Positions 52,442 through 58,444 of a stretch of DNA of 64,000 nucleotides are shown piece after piece. The notes under the pieces were generated by a model. That model was not told the DNA's origin. It did no database searches and saw only the letters and a list, made by a program, of their open reading frames with translations. The number at the start of each line of letters is the position of its first letter. Position 1 is the stretch's first letter. The translations under genes were made by a program, and so were the position numbers. Location of the stretch: IMG/VR virus record IMGVR_UViG_3300027777_000031, positions 1 through 64,000 of that record. One strand, given 5' to 3'. This stretch comes from a virus.

Positions 52442-52903
52442 TTAATTTTCGTCATCATCAAACATTCCCATTTCATCACCCCAAGATTGTAAAAAATCTT
52501 GTTCTTCTTCGTGGCTAGGTTCCTCATCATCTTTAGTATATTCCCAAGCTTGAACTTCATTCTTAAATTTATTAAATGAAAAATTAATTTCGTCTAAATC
52601 AAAACCTAATTTATAATCATTAAAAACATTTTTCATATCATCTTTAATGTTATGTTTCATATATCCAACCATAACTTTGAAATACTTACGTAAATGATTT
52701 TCATTAAATGGTTCTCCAATAACTTCATCTAAAACGTGTTGGAAATGAGCGTCTATATAAAACTCCCAAGCTTTAGATAATGTTAAAACTTTTTTGTTTG
52801 AACCTAAACTATCATCTTCTTTAATCACATTTTTTTTACCTGAGTGCATCTCAAGGATTCTATTTTTCTCTTCTTGAGAAATGTTATTTAACAAATTTTT
52901 CAT
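52442..52903 (-). CDS. small acidic protein with conserved leader
   Basis: The protein has 153 residues. The leader ISQEEKNRILEMHSGKKNVI ends with IKE at 27-29, a good prohead-protease site, and the mature part begins DDSLGSNKKV. The rest is helical with a Glu/Asp-rich C-terminus (EEPSHEEEQDFLQS and FDDDEN). The leader is almost the same as that of the gene at 53479-53886. It probably is packaged in the head. The function of the mature part is unknown. An ATATATTTAT motif precedes it. Confidence 0.55.
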   Translation of the reverse strand: MKNLLNNISQEEKNRILEMHSGKKNVIKEDDSLGSNKKVLTLSKAWEFYIDAHFQHVLDEVIGEPFNENHLRKYFKVMVGYMKHNIKDDMKNVFNDYKLGFDLDEINFSFNKFKNEVQAWEYTKDDEEPSHEEEQDFLQSWGDEMGMFDDDEN

Positions 52904-52946
52904 ATTATTAGTTTTTTATTATAAATATATTAAAATTAAAAAAAAA

Positions 52947-53384
52947 TCATTTCAAGTCTCTTTTCATATCTCTATCAATGTCCCGAGATTTTATACTATC
53001 TCGTTTATCGTGGAGTTTTTTCCCTTTGGCAAGAGCAATCTCCATCTTAACTAATCCGGTGTCATTTATGAAGACACGATAAGGAATGATGGTTGTCCCG
53101 TTGATTAACTCACTCTCCAACTTATTCAGTTCTTTTCTCTTGGCTAATAGTTTTCTATCCTTAACGGTCTCGTGGAATGACCCAAACCCATAATCTGAGA
53201 TGTTCATTCCTTTAACAAATAACTCATTATTATTGAAATAACAATAACTTTCCGAGATGGAGACCTTTCCCTGACGGATGGATTTCACTTCTGAACCAAC
53301 TAGTTTGATTCCCACAATTAAAGTTTCCAAGAAGGAATATTCAAACTTGGCTTTCTTATTGACTATGTTAATTGATTTTTTCAT
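52947..53384 (-). CDS. smpB: SmpB, tmRNA-binding protein
   Basis: The protein has 145 residues from the ATG at 53384; the in-frame ATG at 53432 is not used because the promoter lies between them. SmpB marks are NKKAKFEYSFLETLIVGIKL, VGSEVKSIRQGKVSISESY, the conserved GMNISDYGFG loop, and the C-terminal ALAKGKKLHDKRDSIKSRD then RDMKRDLK. It brings tmRNA to stalled ribosomes and its tail reads the empty mRNA channel. The tmRNA gene lies 1.1 kb away. Length is normal (about 150). Confidence 0.92.
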   Translation of the reverse strand: MKKSINIVNKKAKFEYSFLETLIVGIKLVGSEVKSIRQGKVSISESYCYFNNNELFVKGMNISDYGFGSFHETVKDRKLLAKRKELNKLESELINGTTIIPYRVFINDTGLVKMEIALAKGKKLHDKRDSIKSRDIDRDMKRDLK

Positions 53385-53388
53385 ATGA

Positions 53389-53419
53389 CAAAGATAATAT
53401 AAAAATTGATATAAACAAA
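53389..53419 (-). promoter_or_regulatory. host-type promoter of smpB
   Basis: On the minus strand TTTG (53416-53419) precedes TATCTTTG (53389-53396) by exactly 19 bases. The transcript would start at or next to the ATG at 53384, so smpB mRNA is nearly leaderless. Confidence 0.78.
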
Positions 53420-53449
53420 AAACCCCAACCAATTAAATGGTGGGGTTTT
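53419..53449 (-). terminator. terminator of the gene at 53479
   Basis: AAAACCCC / GGGGTTTT with an inner ACC/GGT pair. It overlaps the -33 region of the smpB promoter, so the two transcripts meet with almost no gap. Confidence 0.65.
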
Positions 53450-53478
53450 TATAATTTTATTTTTTTTAATAAAATATA

Positions 53479-53886
53479 CTATCTAGGTCCTAAATCATAT
53501 TCATTATCATCTTCATCTTCATCATCATTACTATCTTCAACAGGAGTCACACTTAGTATGTTAAATCTTTTAGAAAATTTAGGAATTTTTGTTACATTAA
53601 TTATAGATGAACTACTTCCAAATTCTGTTGAGTATCTTACTATCACTTTCTCATCATTACTATCTTCAACAGGATTTACACTTCGTATATTAAATCTTTT
53701 AGAAAATTTAGGAATTTCTTTTACATCAATTATAGATGAACTACTTCCAAATTCTGTTGAGTATCTTACTATTACTTCCACACTTTCATTTATTGTTTCT
53801 TTAGTAATAATACTCTTTTTATTTGAGTGCATCTCAAGTATTCTATTTTTTTCACCTTGTGATATATCATTAAATAAATTTTTCAT
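53479..53886 (-). CDS. leader-bearing protein made of two tandem 43-residue repeats
   Basis: The protein has 135 residues. The leader ISQGEKNRILEMHSNKKSII matches that of the gene at 52442 and leads to INE at 32-34, a possible prohead-protease site. The mature part is two nearly identical repeats with VIVRYSTEFGSSSSII and IPKFSKRFNI, then an acidic end (DSNDDEDEDD). The repeat has no known family; its strand-rich pattern suggests a small beta domain. It probably is an internal head protein. Confidence 0.6.
   Translation of the reverse strand: MKNLFNDISQGEKNRILEMHSNKKSIITKETINESVEVIVRYSTEFGSSSSIIDVKEIPKFSKRFNIRSVNPVEDSNDEKVIVRYSTEFGSSSSIINVTKIPKFSKRFNILSVTPVEDSNDDEDEDDNEYDLGPR
53522..53779 (-). 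repeat. tandem duplication, 129 bp x 2
   Basis: The units 53522-53650 and 53651-53779 are direct repeats, in frame (43 codons), with only a few differences. They duplicate the whole mature domain of the gene at 53479-53886, indicating a recent event. Confidence 0.85.
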
Positions 53887-53919
53887 AATATTCTTTTAAT
53901 ATAAATATATGATATAAAC

Positions 53920-53953
53920 AAAAAAGGTGATACAAATTAATGTACCACCTTTT
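53920..53953 (-). terminator. terminator of the large RNA
   Basis: On the minus strand AAAAGGTG-GTACA and TGTAT-CACCTTTT pair around TTAATT and are followed by a run of T. It marks the 3' end of the RNA. Confidence 0.78.
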
Positions 53954-54834
53954 GGCTTAATACGATGAGAATACTCGTCTTATTGAGAATCTTCGGAAGC
54001 ATTATTTTTTCGCTTCTTTTCCACCATCTTTTGAATGGTAATCCTCATTGCCGATTGGTTAGACCAATCACTCCTTGAGATATCATCTACTCTCTCATTA
54101 TTCAACTCTCTTCAATCTTGCGAACTGACTCCGGATTCGACTCCGTAGAGGTTTTTGGCGAGAATACATTCAGACTTGCGGTCATCCTGTGCAACGAACG
54201 GCTCGTTACTATGTAGGCAACTTGTCGACGATACCTGACAGACACTTTTGCTCTTTTCTGTTTAGTTTTTCACCATATTGAAAATAGTTAACGTGTTGTG
54301 GATGTGTCCAAGTAGAGGTCTGTCTTAGGCTTCATCATCTTTTGGACGAAGAAATACCAACCTACTCGGTAGAGTGTCCCCACTCTCATATTTTAAGAAT
54401 TCTTCAAATCAAAATCTTGGTAGATGTTTGATAAGGATAATGACAGCACCACCTGTTACTTATCTTGTCTTTCGACTTTAAGATTTCTCTCATATTGGAA
54501 CCCGCAATAATTAAGTTGGATAACCTAACTTCTTACTTGATTCCTATCACTTATTCCTGTTGGAGTTCCCCCCTCAACCGAAAGACCCACATCTCCCGGT
54601 CACCCAACCACTTTCTCTAAAGCGTCGCCCTCAATACTGAAGGTCAGATGGTATGTGACTTGTATACTCGAGTCCCATTTCTGAGACCGCAAACCTGTTA
54701 ACACAACAGATTCACTTTAGCCCGGTTTCCCGGTTTATTTAAGGATGATATACCACCCATTATCGTTTTTATAATACCTAAGTACTATATGGATAATCTA
54801 AAATGTTTAAGAACGTTTTGAGGTTTCCCTCATT
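53920..54834 (-). ncRNA. large structured noncoding RNA (about 0.9 kb)
   Basis: No credible reading frame spans this 915-base stretch, while a host-type promoter lies just upstream and a terminator at its end, both for the minus strand. The RNA would begin with the hairpin TGAGGGAAACCTCA (a GNRA-type loop). Many local hairpins are visible, such as GATTGGT/ACCAATC, CTAC/GTAG, AGAGT/ACTCT, GAAGC/GCTTC and CTGTT/AACAG. GC content is higher than in the flanks. Size, phage setting and proximity to tRNA-like genes fit the GOLLD or ROOL class of giant RNAs, but I cannot confirm the class. It is not RNase P RNA. Confidence 0.75.
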
Positions 54835-54841
54835 TGTTTTA

Positions 54842-54872
54842 CAAAGGTAAGTGATTTTTTTGAGAAGTCAAA
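54842..54872 (-). promoter_or_regulatory. host-type promoter of the large RNA
   Basis: On the minus strand TTTG (54869-54872), 19 bases, TACCTTTG (54842-54849): a perfect match to the flavobacterial consensus. It defines the 5' end of the RNA near 54834. Confidence 0.8.
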
Positions 54873-54892
54873 CACTTTTGTATTTTTTTTTA

Positions 54893-55090
54893 TTATTTAA
54901 TATTTTGTAGTTCCCAATCAAAATTTTTTCCCCTCATAACATCATCTGTCATTAACTTACTTTTATGTAAATCCCAAATAACCTCAATCTTTAAAAATGG
55001 GTTAAAACCACTAATTAATAAAAGATATTGTTCATTATTGTTTGTTTTATTAGTTATAATATAATAACCACTTTCAAGTTTTGTGTCCAT
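54893..55090 (-). CDS. small hypothetical protein
   Basis: The protein has 65 residues and starts MDTKLESGYYIITNKTNNNE; it looks like a small beta sheet with one terminal helix. It follows the tRNA-like cluster and a structured element on the same strand, after a 40-base A-rich leader, so it may be expressed from the same transcript. No family is recognised. The protein-like amino-acid pattern and the plausible leader support it, but it is short. Confidence 0.45.
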   Translation of the reverse strand: MDTKLESGYYIITNKTNNNEQYLLLISGFNPFLKIEVIWDLHKSKLMTDDVMRGKNFDWELQNIK

Positions 55091-55127
55091 TTTTTTTATT
55101 TTTTTTATTTTTTTTATTTTTTTTTAA

Positions 55128-55246
55128 TCTGTGATAAGACCTTAAGATTTACAAATTCGTAGGTCACCCATTCTTTACTACCTAAAACTCGCACTCCCGG
55201 CAGGGATAGTCTGCTGTAATAGGTCTATCTGCTATCTTATCACAGA
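55128..55246 (-). ncRNA. candidate structured RNA closed by a 12-bp stem
   Basis: The perfect inverted repeat TCTGTGATAAGA (55128-55139) and TCTTATCACAGA (55235-55246) encloses 95 bases with further hairpins: GATAG/CTATC, CCC-TGCC-GGG and TAGGT/ACCTA. It has no T-arm consensus and no 5S rRNA match, so it is neither. It lies between the tRNA-like cluster and a small gene. It could be processed from the tRNA transcript or regulate the next gene. The strand is inferred from its neighbours. Confidence 0.5.
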
Positions 55247-55253
55247 ATAAATT

Positions 55254-55341
55254 ATGTGTGTGTACGCTCTACCATTATAGCTAAACCTTGGTCATCACGA
55301 TTACGGTTGTTGGAATCGAACCAACGACTTTACACTACACA
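55254..55341 (-). tRNA. tRNA-like RNA with permuted halves (unit 3)
   Basis: On the minus strand the 3' half comes first: GTGTA (55331-55335), variable AAGTC, T arm GTTGG-TTCGATT-CCAAC (55309-55325), AACCGTA. After an 11-base linker the 5' half follows: CAAGGTT, TA, D arm GCTATAATGGTAGAGC (55266-55281), G, TACAC. TACAC pairs with GTGTA over all five positions of the anticodon stem, and the helix continues with ACACA/TGTGT. The acceptor stem is weak (five of seven pairs). No anticodon loop with U33 can be formed as it stands. It could be a permuted tRNA gene or a tRNA-derived RNA. Confidence 0.55.
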
Positions 55342-55346
55342 TTTTG

Positions 55347-55438
55347 TGGTATCGGCAGGGTTCGAACCTACGGCACAGAGTCTTTCGTTACTCCTGCTCT
55401 ACCAAAGGAAGACGAATCCCCCACTGAGCTACAATACC
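55347..55438 (-). tRNA. tRNA-like RNA with 19-base D-loop insertion (unit 2)
   Basis: The order is normal and the acceptor stem perfect (GGTATTG / CGATACC, discriminator A). The D stem is GCTC/GAGC, but the loop has 26 bases, about 19 more than normal, between AGT and GGTA. The anticodon stem GGAGT/ACTCT holds an 8-base loop AACGAAAG without U33, so the anticodon cannot be assigned (GAA or CGA are possible). The T arm is GTAGG-TTCGAAC-CCTGC. It is 92 bases long; CCA is not encoded. Confidence 0.65.
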
Positions 55439-55449
55439 ATTATAAGTTA

Positions 55450-55524
55450 GTGGACGTATGCTCTACCATCTGAGCTACAGCTTTTAATCACCGGAGGGAT
55501 TTGAATCCTCGACACAACGTCCAC
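55450..55524 (-). tRNA. tRNA-like RNA with permuted halves (unit 1)
   Basis: On the minus strand the order is GTGGACGT (55517-55524), variable bases, T arm with ATTCAAAT loop (55494-55511), CGGTGATT, then AAAAGCTG, TA, D arm GCTCAGATGGTAGAGC (55460-55475), A, and finally ACGTCCAC (55450-55457). The 8-bp match between the ends closes what would be the anticodon stem; the acceptor ends are joined by a short loop and pair over only about four positions. The upstream promoter is only about 40 bases away, so there is no room for another 5' half. A decoding function is doubtful. Confidence 0.55.
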
Positions 55525-55562
55525 CTATATTTTCAATAATTTTAAGAACTTTATTTCTTCTA

Positions 55563-55594
55563 CAAAGATAATACTTTTATTTTAATATATCAAA
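55563..55594 (-). promoter_or_regulatory. host-type promoter of the tRNA-like cluster
   Basis: On the minus strand TTTG (55591-55594), 20 bases, TATCTTTG (55563-55570). The transcript would start near 55556, about 30 bases before unit 1. Confidence 0.7.
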
Positions 55595-55753
55595 TTATTT
55601 TAAAAATAATTTTATTAATTGAGTTAATCCTCCCATACAACATATTCCCGCACAAAAATAACTAAATCCGGGATTTCTACCATTCTCTTTTTGTGTTTTT
55701 GCGGAGAATAGGTTTAATCCCATCAATCCGAATTGTAATAATACTATTTCCAT
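55595..55753 (-). CDS. small hypothetical protein with hydrophobic segments
   Basis: The frame encodes 52 residues, starting MEIVLLQFGLMGLNLFSAKT and ending with a hydrophobic, Cys-containing stretch YFCAGICCMGGLTQLIKLFL. It may be a small membrane-associated peptide. Its 3' end touches the -33 element of the tRNA-like cluster promoter. The start has no Shine-Dalgarno, normal here. No family is recognised. Confidence 0.45.
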   Translation of the reverse strand: MEIVLLQFGLMGLNLFSAKTQKENGRNPGFSYFCAGICCMGGLTQLIKLFLK

Positions 55754-55775
55754 AATTTTTATAATTTAATGTTTG

Positions 55776-55848
55776 TAGTCAGGACAGGACTCGAACCTGT
55801 AACTTTATTCCACTACACGGTTTGCGTCTACCATTCCGCCACCTGACT
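55776..55848 (-). tRNA. tRNA-like RNA with Leu-type D arm and unpaired anticodon arm (unit 4)
   Basis: The RNA is 73 bases. The acceptor stem AGTCAGG/CCTGACT is perfect with discriminator A, the T arm is ACAGG-TTCGAGT-CCTGT, and the D arm GCG-GAATGGTAGA-CGC is like that of tRNA-Leu. Positions 27-31 (AACCG) and 39-43 (GAATA) do not pair, and there is no long variable arm as a Leu tRNA would need. An alternative register with CC/GG gives a GTA triplet in the loop, but most of the stem is mismatched. The isotype cannot be assigned. Confidence 0.6.
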
Positions 55849-56000
55849 ATGTTTCGTTAATGTTAAAAACTGATTCAATCCTCCTAAAAAACACTAACTT
55901 GCTACTTACTGATATTGGCTCGCCCATCCATTTCTCATATTGATTTACCTGAAACTTCTTCGGGTTGTTGATTGACCACTCCCGCTTACTCAAGTAGTTT
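55849..56000 (-). other. intergenic stretch, possible TTG-start frame
   Basis: The minus strand has an open frame of about 50 codons from a TTG near 55985 to a TAG at 55847-55849, reading SKREWSINNPKKF near the start. It has no ATG and overlaps the first base or two of tRNA-like unit 4. An AGGAGG on the minus strand near 55880 is not followed by a start codon. I list it as unproven. Confidence 0.25.
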
Positions 56001-56255
56001 TTACATACTCATCATCCAACCCATTCGGTTTTGTTCTTGATACTGAGAATAAGTACATTTTCTCATTGACTTATAATCCGGTCTCAACTTAGTGTGAGTT
56101 GGGTATTTCTTCTCGTGTTCTTTCTGTTCTCTCATAACACGAGCATACGCCTCTCTTTTACTTGGTGCCCACACATCATTAAATCCACCACCAATCCAAT
56201 TAAACAAATATAGGTATTCACCATTAACACTTCTATACAATTTCTCTTTAGCCAT
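56001..56255 (-). CDS. small hypothetical basic protein
   Basis: The protein has 84 residues, rich in Lys, Arg, Tyr and Trp (KEKLYRSVNGEYLYLFNWIG, then KREAYARVMREQKEHEKKYP). The N-terminal part is beta-like and the rest helical and basic, which might suit nucleic-acid binding. A host-type promoter lies directly upstream, so it is probably expressed early, together with tRNA-like unit 4. No family is recognised. Confidence 0.55.
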   Translation of the reverse strand: MAKEKLYRSVNGEYLYLFNWIGGGFNDVWAPSKREAYARVMREQKEHEKKYPTHTKLRPDYKSMRKCTYSQYQEQNRMGWMMSM

Positions 56256-56276
56256 AATTTATCCGTTTTGTGAGTA

Positions 56277-56307
56277 CAAAGATAAGCATTAAATTCAAAC
56301 TACCAAA
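56277..56307 (-). promoter_or_regulatory. host-type promoter
   Basis: On the minus strand TTTG (56304-56307), 19 bases, TATCTTTG (56277-56284), a perfect consensus ahead of the gene at 56001-56255 with a leader of about 15 bases. Confidence 0.75.
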
Positions 56308-56438
56308 CTTTTTTTAATTTTTTTTTATTTTTTTTACTACAACGATTCCGTAAATTTTTGTGGCATAGAACTTGATATAGTGGGTGTAATAAACTATAAT
56401 TTTAACGAACTTAAAATTAACATTAAAAACAAATTATT

Positions 56439-56600
56439 ATGAAAAAAGTATTTTTAGCCCTTGCAGTAGTAGCGACGTTATCTTTAACATCTTGCAAACA
56501 CGAAGCAAAAACTTCTGAAACTGAAGTTGTTGCCGATTCAACATCTGTAGATTCTACATCAGTTGATACCACTCAAGTAGACACTACTGAAGTGAAGTAA
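56439..56600 (+). CDS. small lipoprotein
   Basis: The frame encodes 53 residues. The signal KKVFLALAVVATLSLTSCKH has a lipobox (LTSC), so the mature protein would be a lipid-anchored chain of about 34 residues, rich in Thr, Ser, Val and Asp with a repeated VDST/VDTT pattern. Such short acidic lipoproteins may block surface receptors or exclude superinfection, but this is only an idea. It is flanked by genes on the other strand and ends at a strong terminator. Confidence 0.7.
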   Translation: MKKVFLALAVVATLSLTSCKHEAKTSETEVVADSTSVDSTSVDTTQVDTTEVK

Positions 56601-56607
56601 AACAAAC

Positions 56608-56634
56608 AACCCCTCTTCGGAGGGGTTTTTTTAT
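56608..56634. terminator. strong bidirectional terminator
   Basis: AACCCCTC-TTCG-GAGGGGTT followed by T6: an 8-bp stem with a stable UUCG loop. It serves the lipoprotein gene and, in reverse, the peptidase gene ending at 56631. Confidence 0.85.
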
Positions 56635-57266
56635 TTTAATAATTGTTTGATTCTATCTATATCGTTAATTATTCGTTTTTGTTTACTTTCGTTTAAACCA
56701 AACATTGGTTTAGCTACTTTGGAAATCATATCTATCATAAAATTTTGACCGAATTTTTTAGCTCCTTCCTCACTATCCGCCTCATCTCCACTTGAACTAC
56801 CATCATTTGATGAACTACCAACATTATTAGAAACGTGAATATGGTTTTCGTGTTTTCCATCACTAAATCCAAAATATAAAACAGCCTTATCATTTCCTGA
56901 TTCACGATTAATCGTATAACTATAACCATTGGACAATTTATTTACAAATGCTATAATACTATCATAGATTCCATTTTTTTTGGCGTCCGCCACAGAACTC
57001 CATCCTTTACCATTAATTCTATTAATATCAATAGCCTCACCTGTTTTATGTCTACTTTGATTACCTGACGATGTTGTATCTCTATGTCCGGAATTTGCGG
57101 TCCCAATAGTCACTGTTATACCAACAGCATCAGCAGCATTATCAATATCTTCAAGTAATGATGAGTTTATTTCATCTGATGCTGCACTACCCTCCCATTT
57201 TATATTTGGATAATCCGATGTGTTAACAGCACTAACATCTTCCATTAAATTGATTAACTTTTTCAT
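56631..57266 (-). CDS. M15-like peptidase, candidate endolysin
   Basis: The protein has 211 residues. The region NSGHRDTTSSGNQSRHKTGE then AIDINRING, and KHENHIHVS about 60 residues later, reproduce the zinc site of M15/LD-carboxypeptidases (His-x6-Asp plus HxH), with a likely catalytic Glu nearby. Such enzymes cut peptidoglycan stem peptides. The N-terminus (MKKLINLMEDV) and C-terminus (FGLNESKQKRIINDIDRIKQ) contain LME and LNE sites like those of the leader-bearing proteins. It may be a lysin or a virion-borne wall enzyme. Confidence 0.68.
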   Translation of the reverse strand: MKKLINLMEDVSAVNTSDYPNIKWEGSAASDEINSSLLEDIDNAADAVGITVTIGTANSGHRDTTSSGNQSRHKTGEAIDINRINGKGWSSVADAKKNGIYDSIIAFVNKLSNGYSYTINRESGNDKAVLYFGFSDGKHENHIHVSNNVGSSSNDGSSSGDEADSEEGAKKFGQNFMIDMISKVAKPMFGLNESKQKRIINDIDRIKQLLK

Positions 57267-57267
57267 A

Positions 57268-57873
57268 TTATTGTTCTAAATGGTTCATTAATACACCACC
57301 AATAGATGTTGAATAAACCAATAAATGATTTACCGATTCTTCATTTAATTTTGTTTTTTTCTTGGTATAATCAATACCTAACATACCAATAAATCGACCT
57401 TCAATACATTTTATCGCAAAAAGATAACCTGATTTACATCCAGTATCTTCAGCAATATATTTTAACCCAAAAGTTGCTATAGTTTCATCTTTAAAGTCAG
57501 ATATTTCAATTTTATCGTGTTCTAATAATTGATTAATTGAACGGCTAAATAAATTAACAGGTATATTGTGAAAATTCCCCTGTATTGAAGATACTGATGG
57601 TGCCACAGATTCATATATAATACTGAATTTTGCCATCGATTTCCCGGTTGGGTAAAAATTACCTCCATTATGAAATTGTGCAACCCAAACTCTATCTCCT
57701 TTTAATTCTTCTTTAATATGGTCTAATTTTGTCATTACAAGTTCACTGACTTTTAACGTTTCCAACACCATATCCGGTTTTTCTTCTTTTTTCTCTAATT
57801 TATTCTTGATGAATAATAATAGAACGGGACCTAATACCCCCGTAATAAACGCTACTATTATAGATGCACTCAT
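57268..57873 (-). CDS. membrane-anchored GAF-like protein
   Basis: The protein has 201 residues. Residues 3-24 (ASIIVAFITGVLGPVLLLFI) are a transmembrane helix, followed by a charged linker and, from about 55, a GAF-like sensor domain (DRVWVAQFHNGGNFYPTGKS and CKSGYLFAIKCIEGRFIGML). The AQFHNGG motif is typical of a phage and plasmid-borne GAF-like family of unknown function. It starts the group of three genes next to the fibre genes and is one base away from the M15-like gene. Confidence 0.6.
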   Translation of the reverse strand: MSASIIVAFITGVLGPVLLLFIKNKLEKKEEKPDMVLETLKVSELVMTKLDHIKEELKGDRVWVAQFHNGGNFYPTGKSMAKFSIIYESVAPSVSSIQGNFHNIPVNLFSRSINQLLEHDKIEISDFKDETIATFGLKYIAEDTGCKSGYLFAIKCIEGRFIGMLGIDYTKKKTKLNEESVNHLLVYSTSIGGVLMNHLEQ

Positions 57874-57878
57874 AAATT

Positions 57879-58430
57879 TTATCTTAAATTACCAAAGTTT
57901 TTTAAGAATTGTTCCTTAGTAATTTGTAATTTTTGACCACTTTTAGTTCTAACCACCATCATTTCAGGTTTTTTAGGTGTGGATTCAACAATTTTTTTCT
58001 TTGGAACTTCAAAAACTTTAGGTTTATGGTTTTCAACCACTTTAACTTTTGGTTCTTCAATAATAGGTTCTTCCTGTTGGAAAACCTCAACAGTTAATCT
58101 TGGTTTTTCTTCTTGTTCTTGTTCAGAAACAACCACATTAACTTTTTTGTTTGTTTTTACACCAAAGTCAGAACTCCAAGGCTCAAAATAGACATCGTCG
58201 GCAATGACCTCTAATCTCATATTACCTTTTGTTCCTTCAGGTAAAAAATGTTTAGTTTTTGGGATATTTACTTCACACACTCCTGTATTTTCAATAGCAC
58301 CATTAAACATATAAGACATTTCATCTGTCTCAATTACTAATCTTACTTTAGATTTCGCTAAAGAAGTTCCTTCAATTTGTATATTACAATTGAATTTATT
58401 CGGTTTGTCTGTATATAAAAAGTAACTCAT
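57879..58430 (-). CDS. hypothetical protein with Ig-like N-terminal domain
   Basis: The protein has 183 residues. The first 100 look like a beta sandwich (SKVRLVIETDEMSYMFNGAI and TKGNMRLEVIADDVYFEPW), then a Pro/Glu/Lys-rich linker with KVKVVENHKPKVFEVPKKK, and a small basic C-terminus (TKSGQKLQITKEQFLKNFGN). It is probably a virion protein attached by its tail. An ATATTTATT motif lies five bases before the ATG. No family is recognised. Confidence 0.5.
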   Translation of the reverse strand: MSYFLYTDKPNKFNCNIQIEGTSLAKSKVRLVIETDEMSYMFNGAIENTGVCEVNIPKTKHFLPEGTKGNMRLEVIADDVYFEPWSSDFGVKTNKKVNVVVSEQEQEEKPRLTVEVFQQEEPIIEEPKVKVVENHKPKVFEVPKKKIVESTPKKPEMMVVRTKSGQKLQITKEQFLKNFGNLR

Positions 58431-58444
58431 AGCTAATAAATATC

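Noticed and set aside
53920-54834. RNase P RNA or a second tmRNA in the gene-free stretch
   Set aside because: A short plus-strand string near 54125 resembles a tmRNA 5' motif, but there is no matching 3' T arm and the promoter and terminator are on the minus strand. The conserved RNase P core sequences are not present on either strand.
55128-55246. 5S rRNA or a fifth tRNA
   Set aside because: The length is near 120 bases with a closing stem, but neither the 5S core sequence nor a T arm with TTC is present.
55256-55473. Short plus-strand open frames over the tRNA-like genes
   Set aside because: They run antisense through D and T arms and have no supporting start context, so they are by-products of tRNA sequence.
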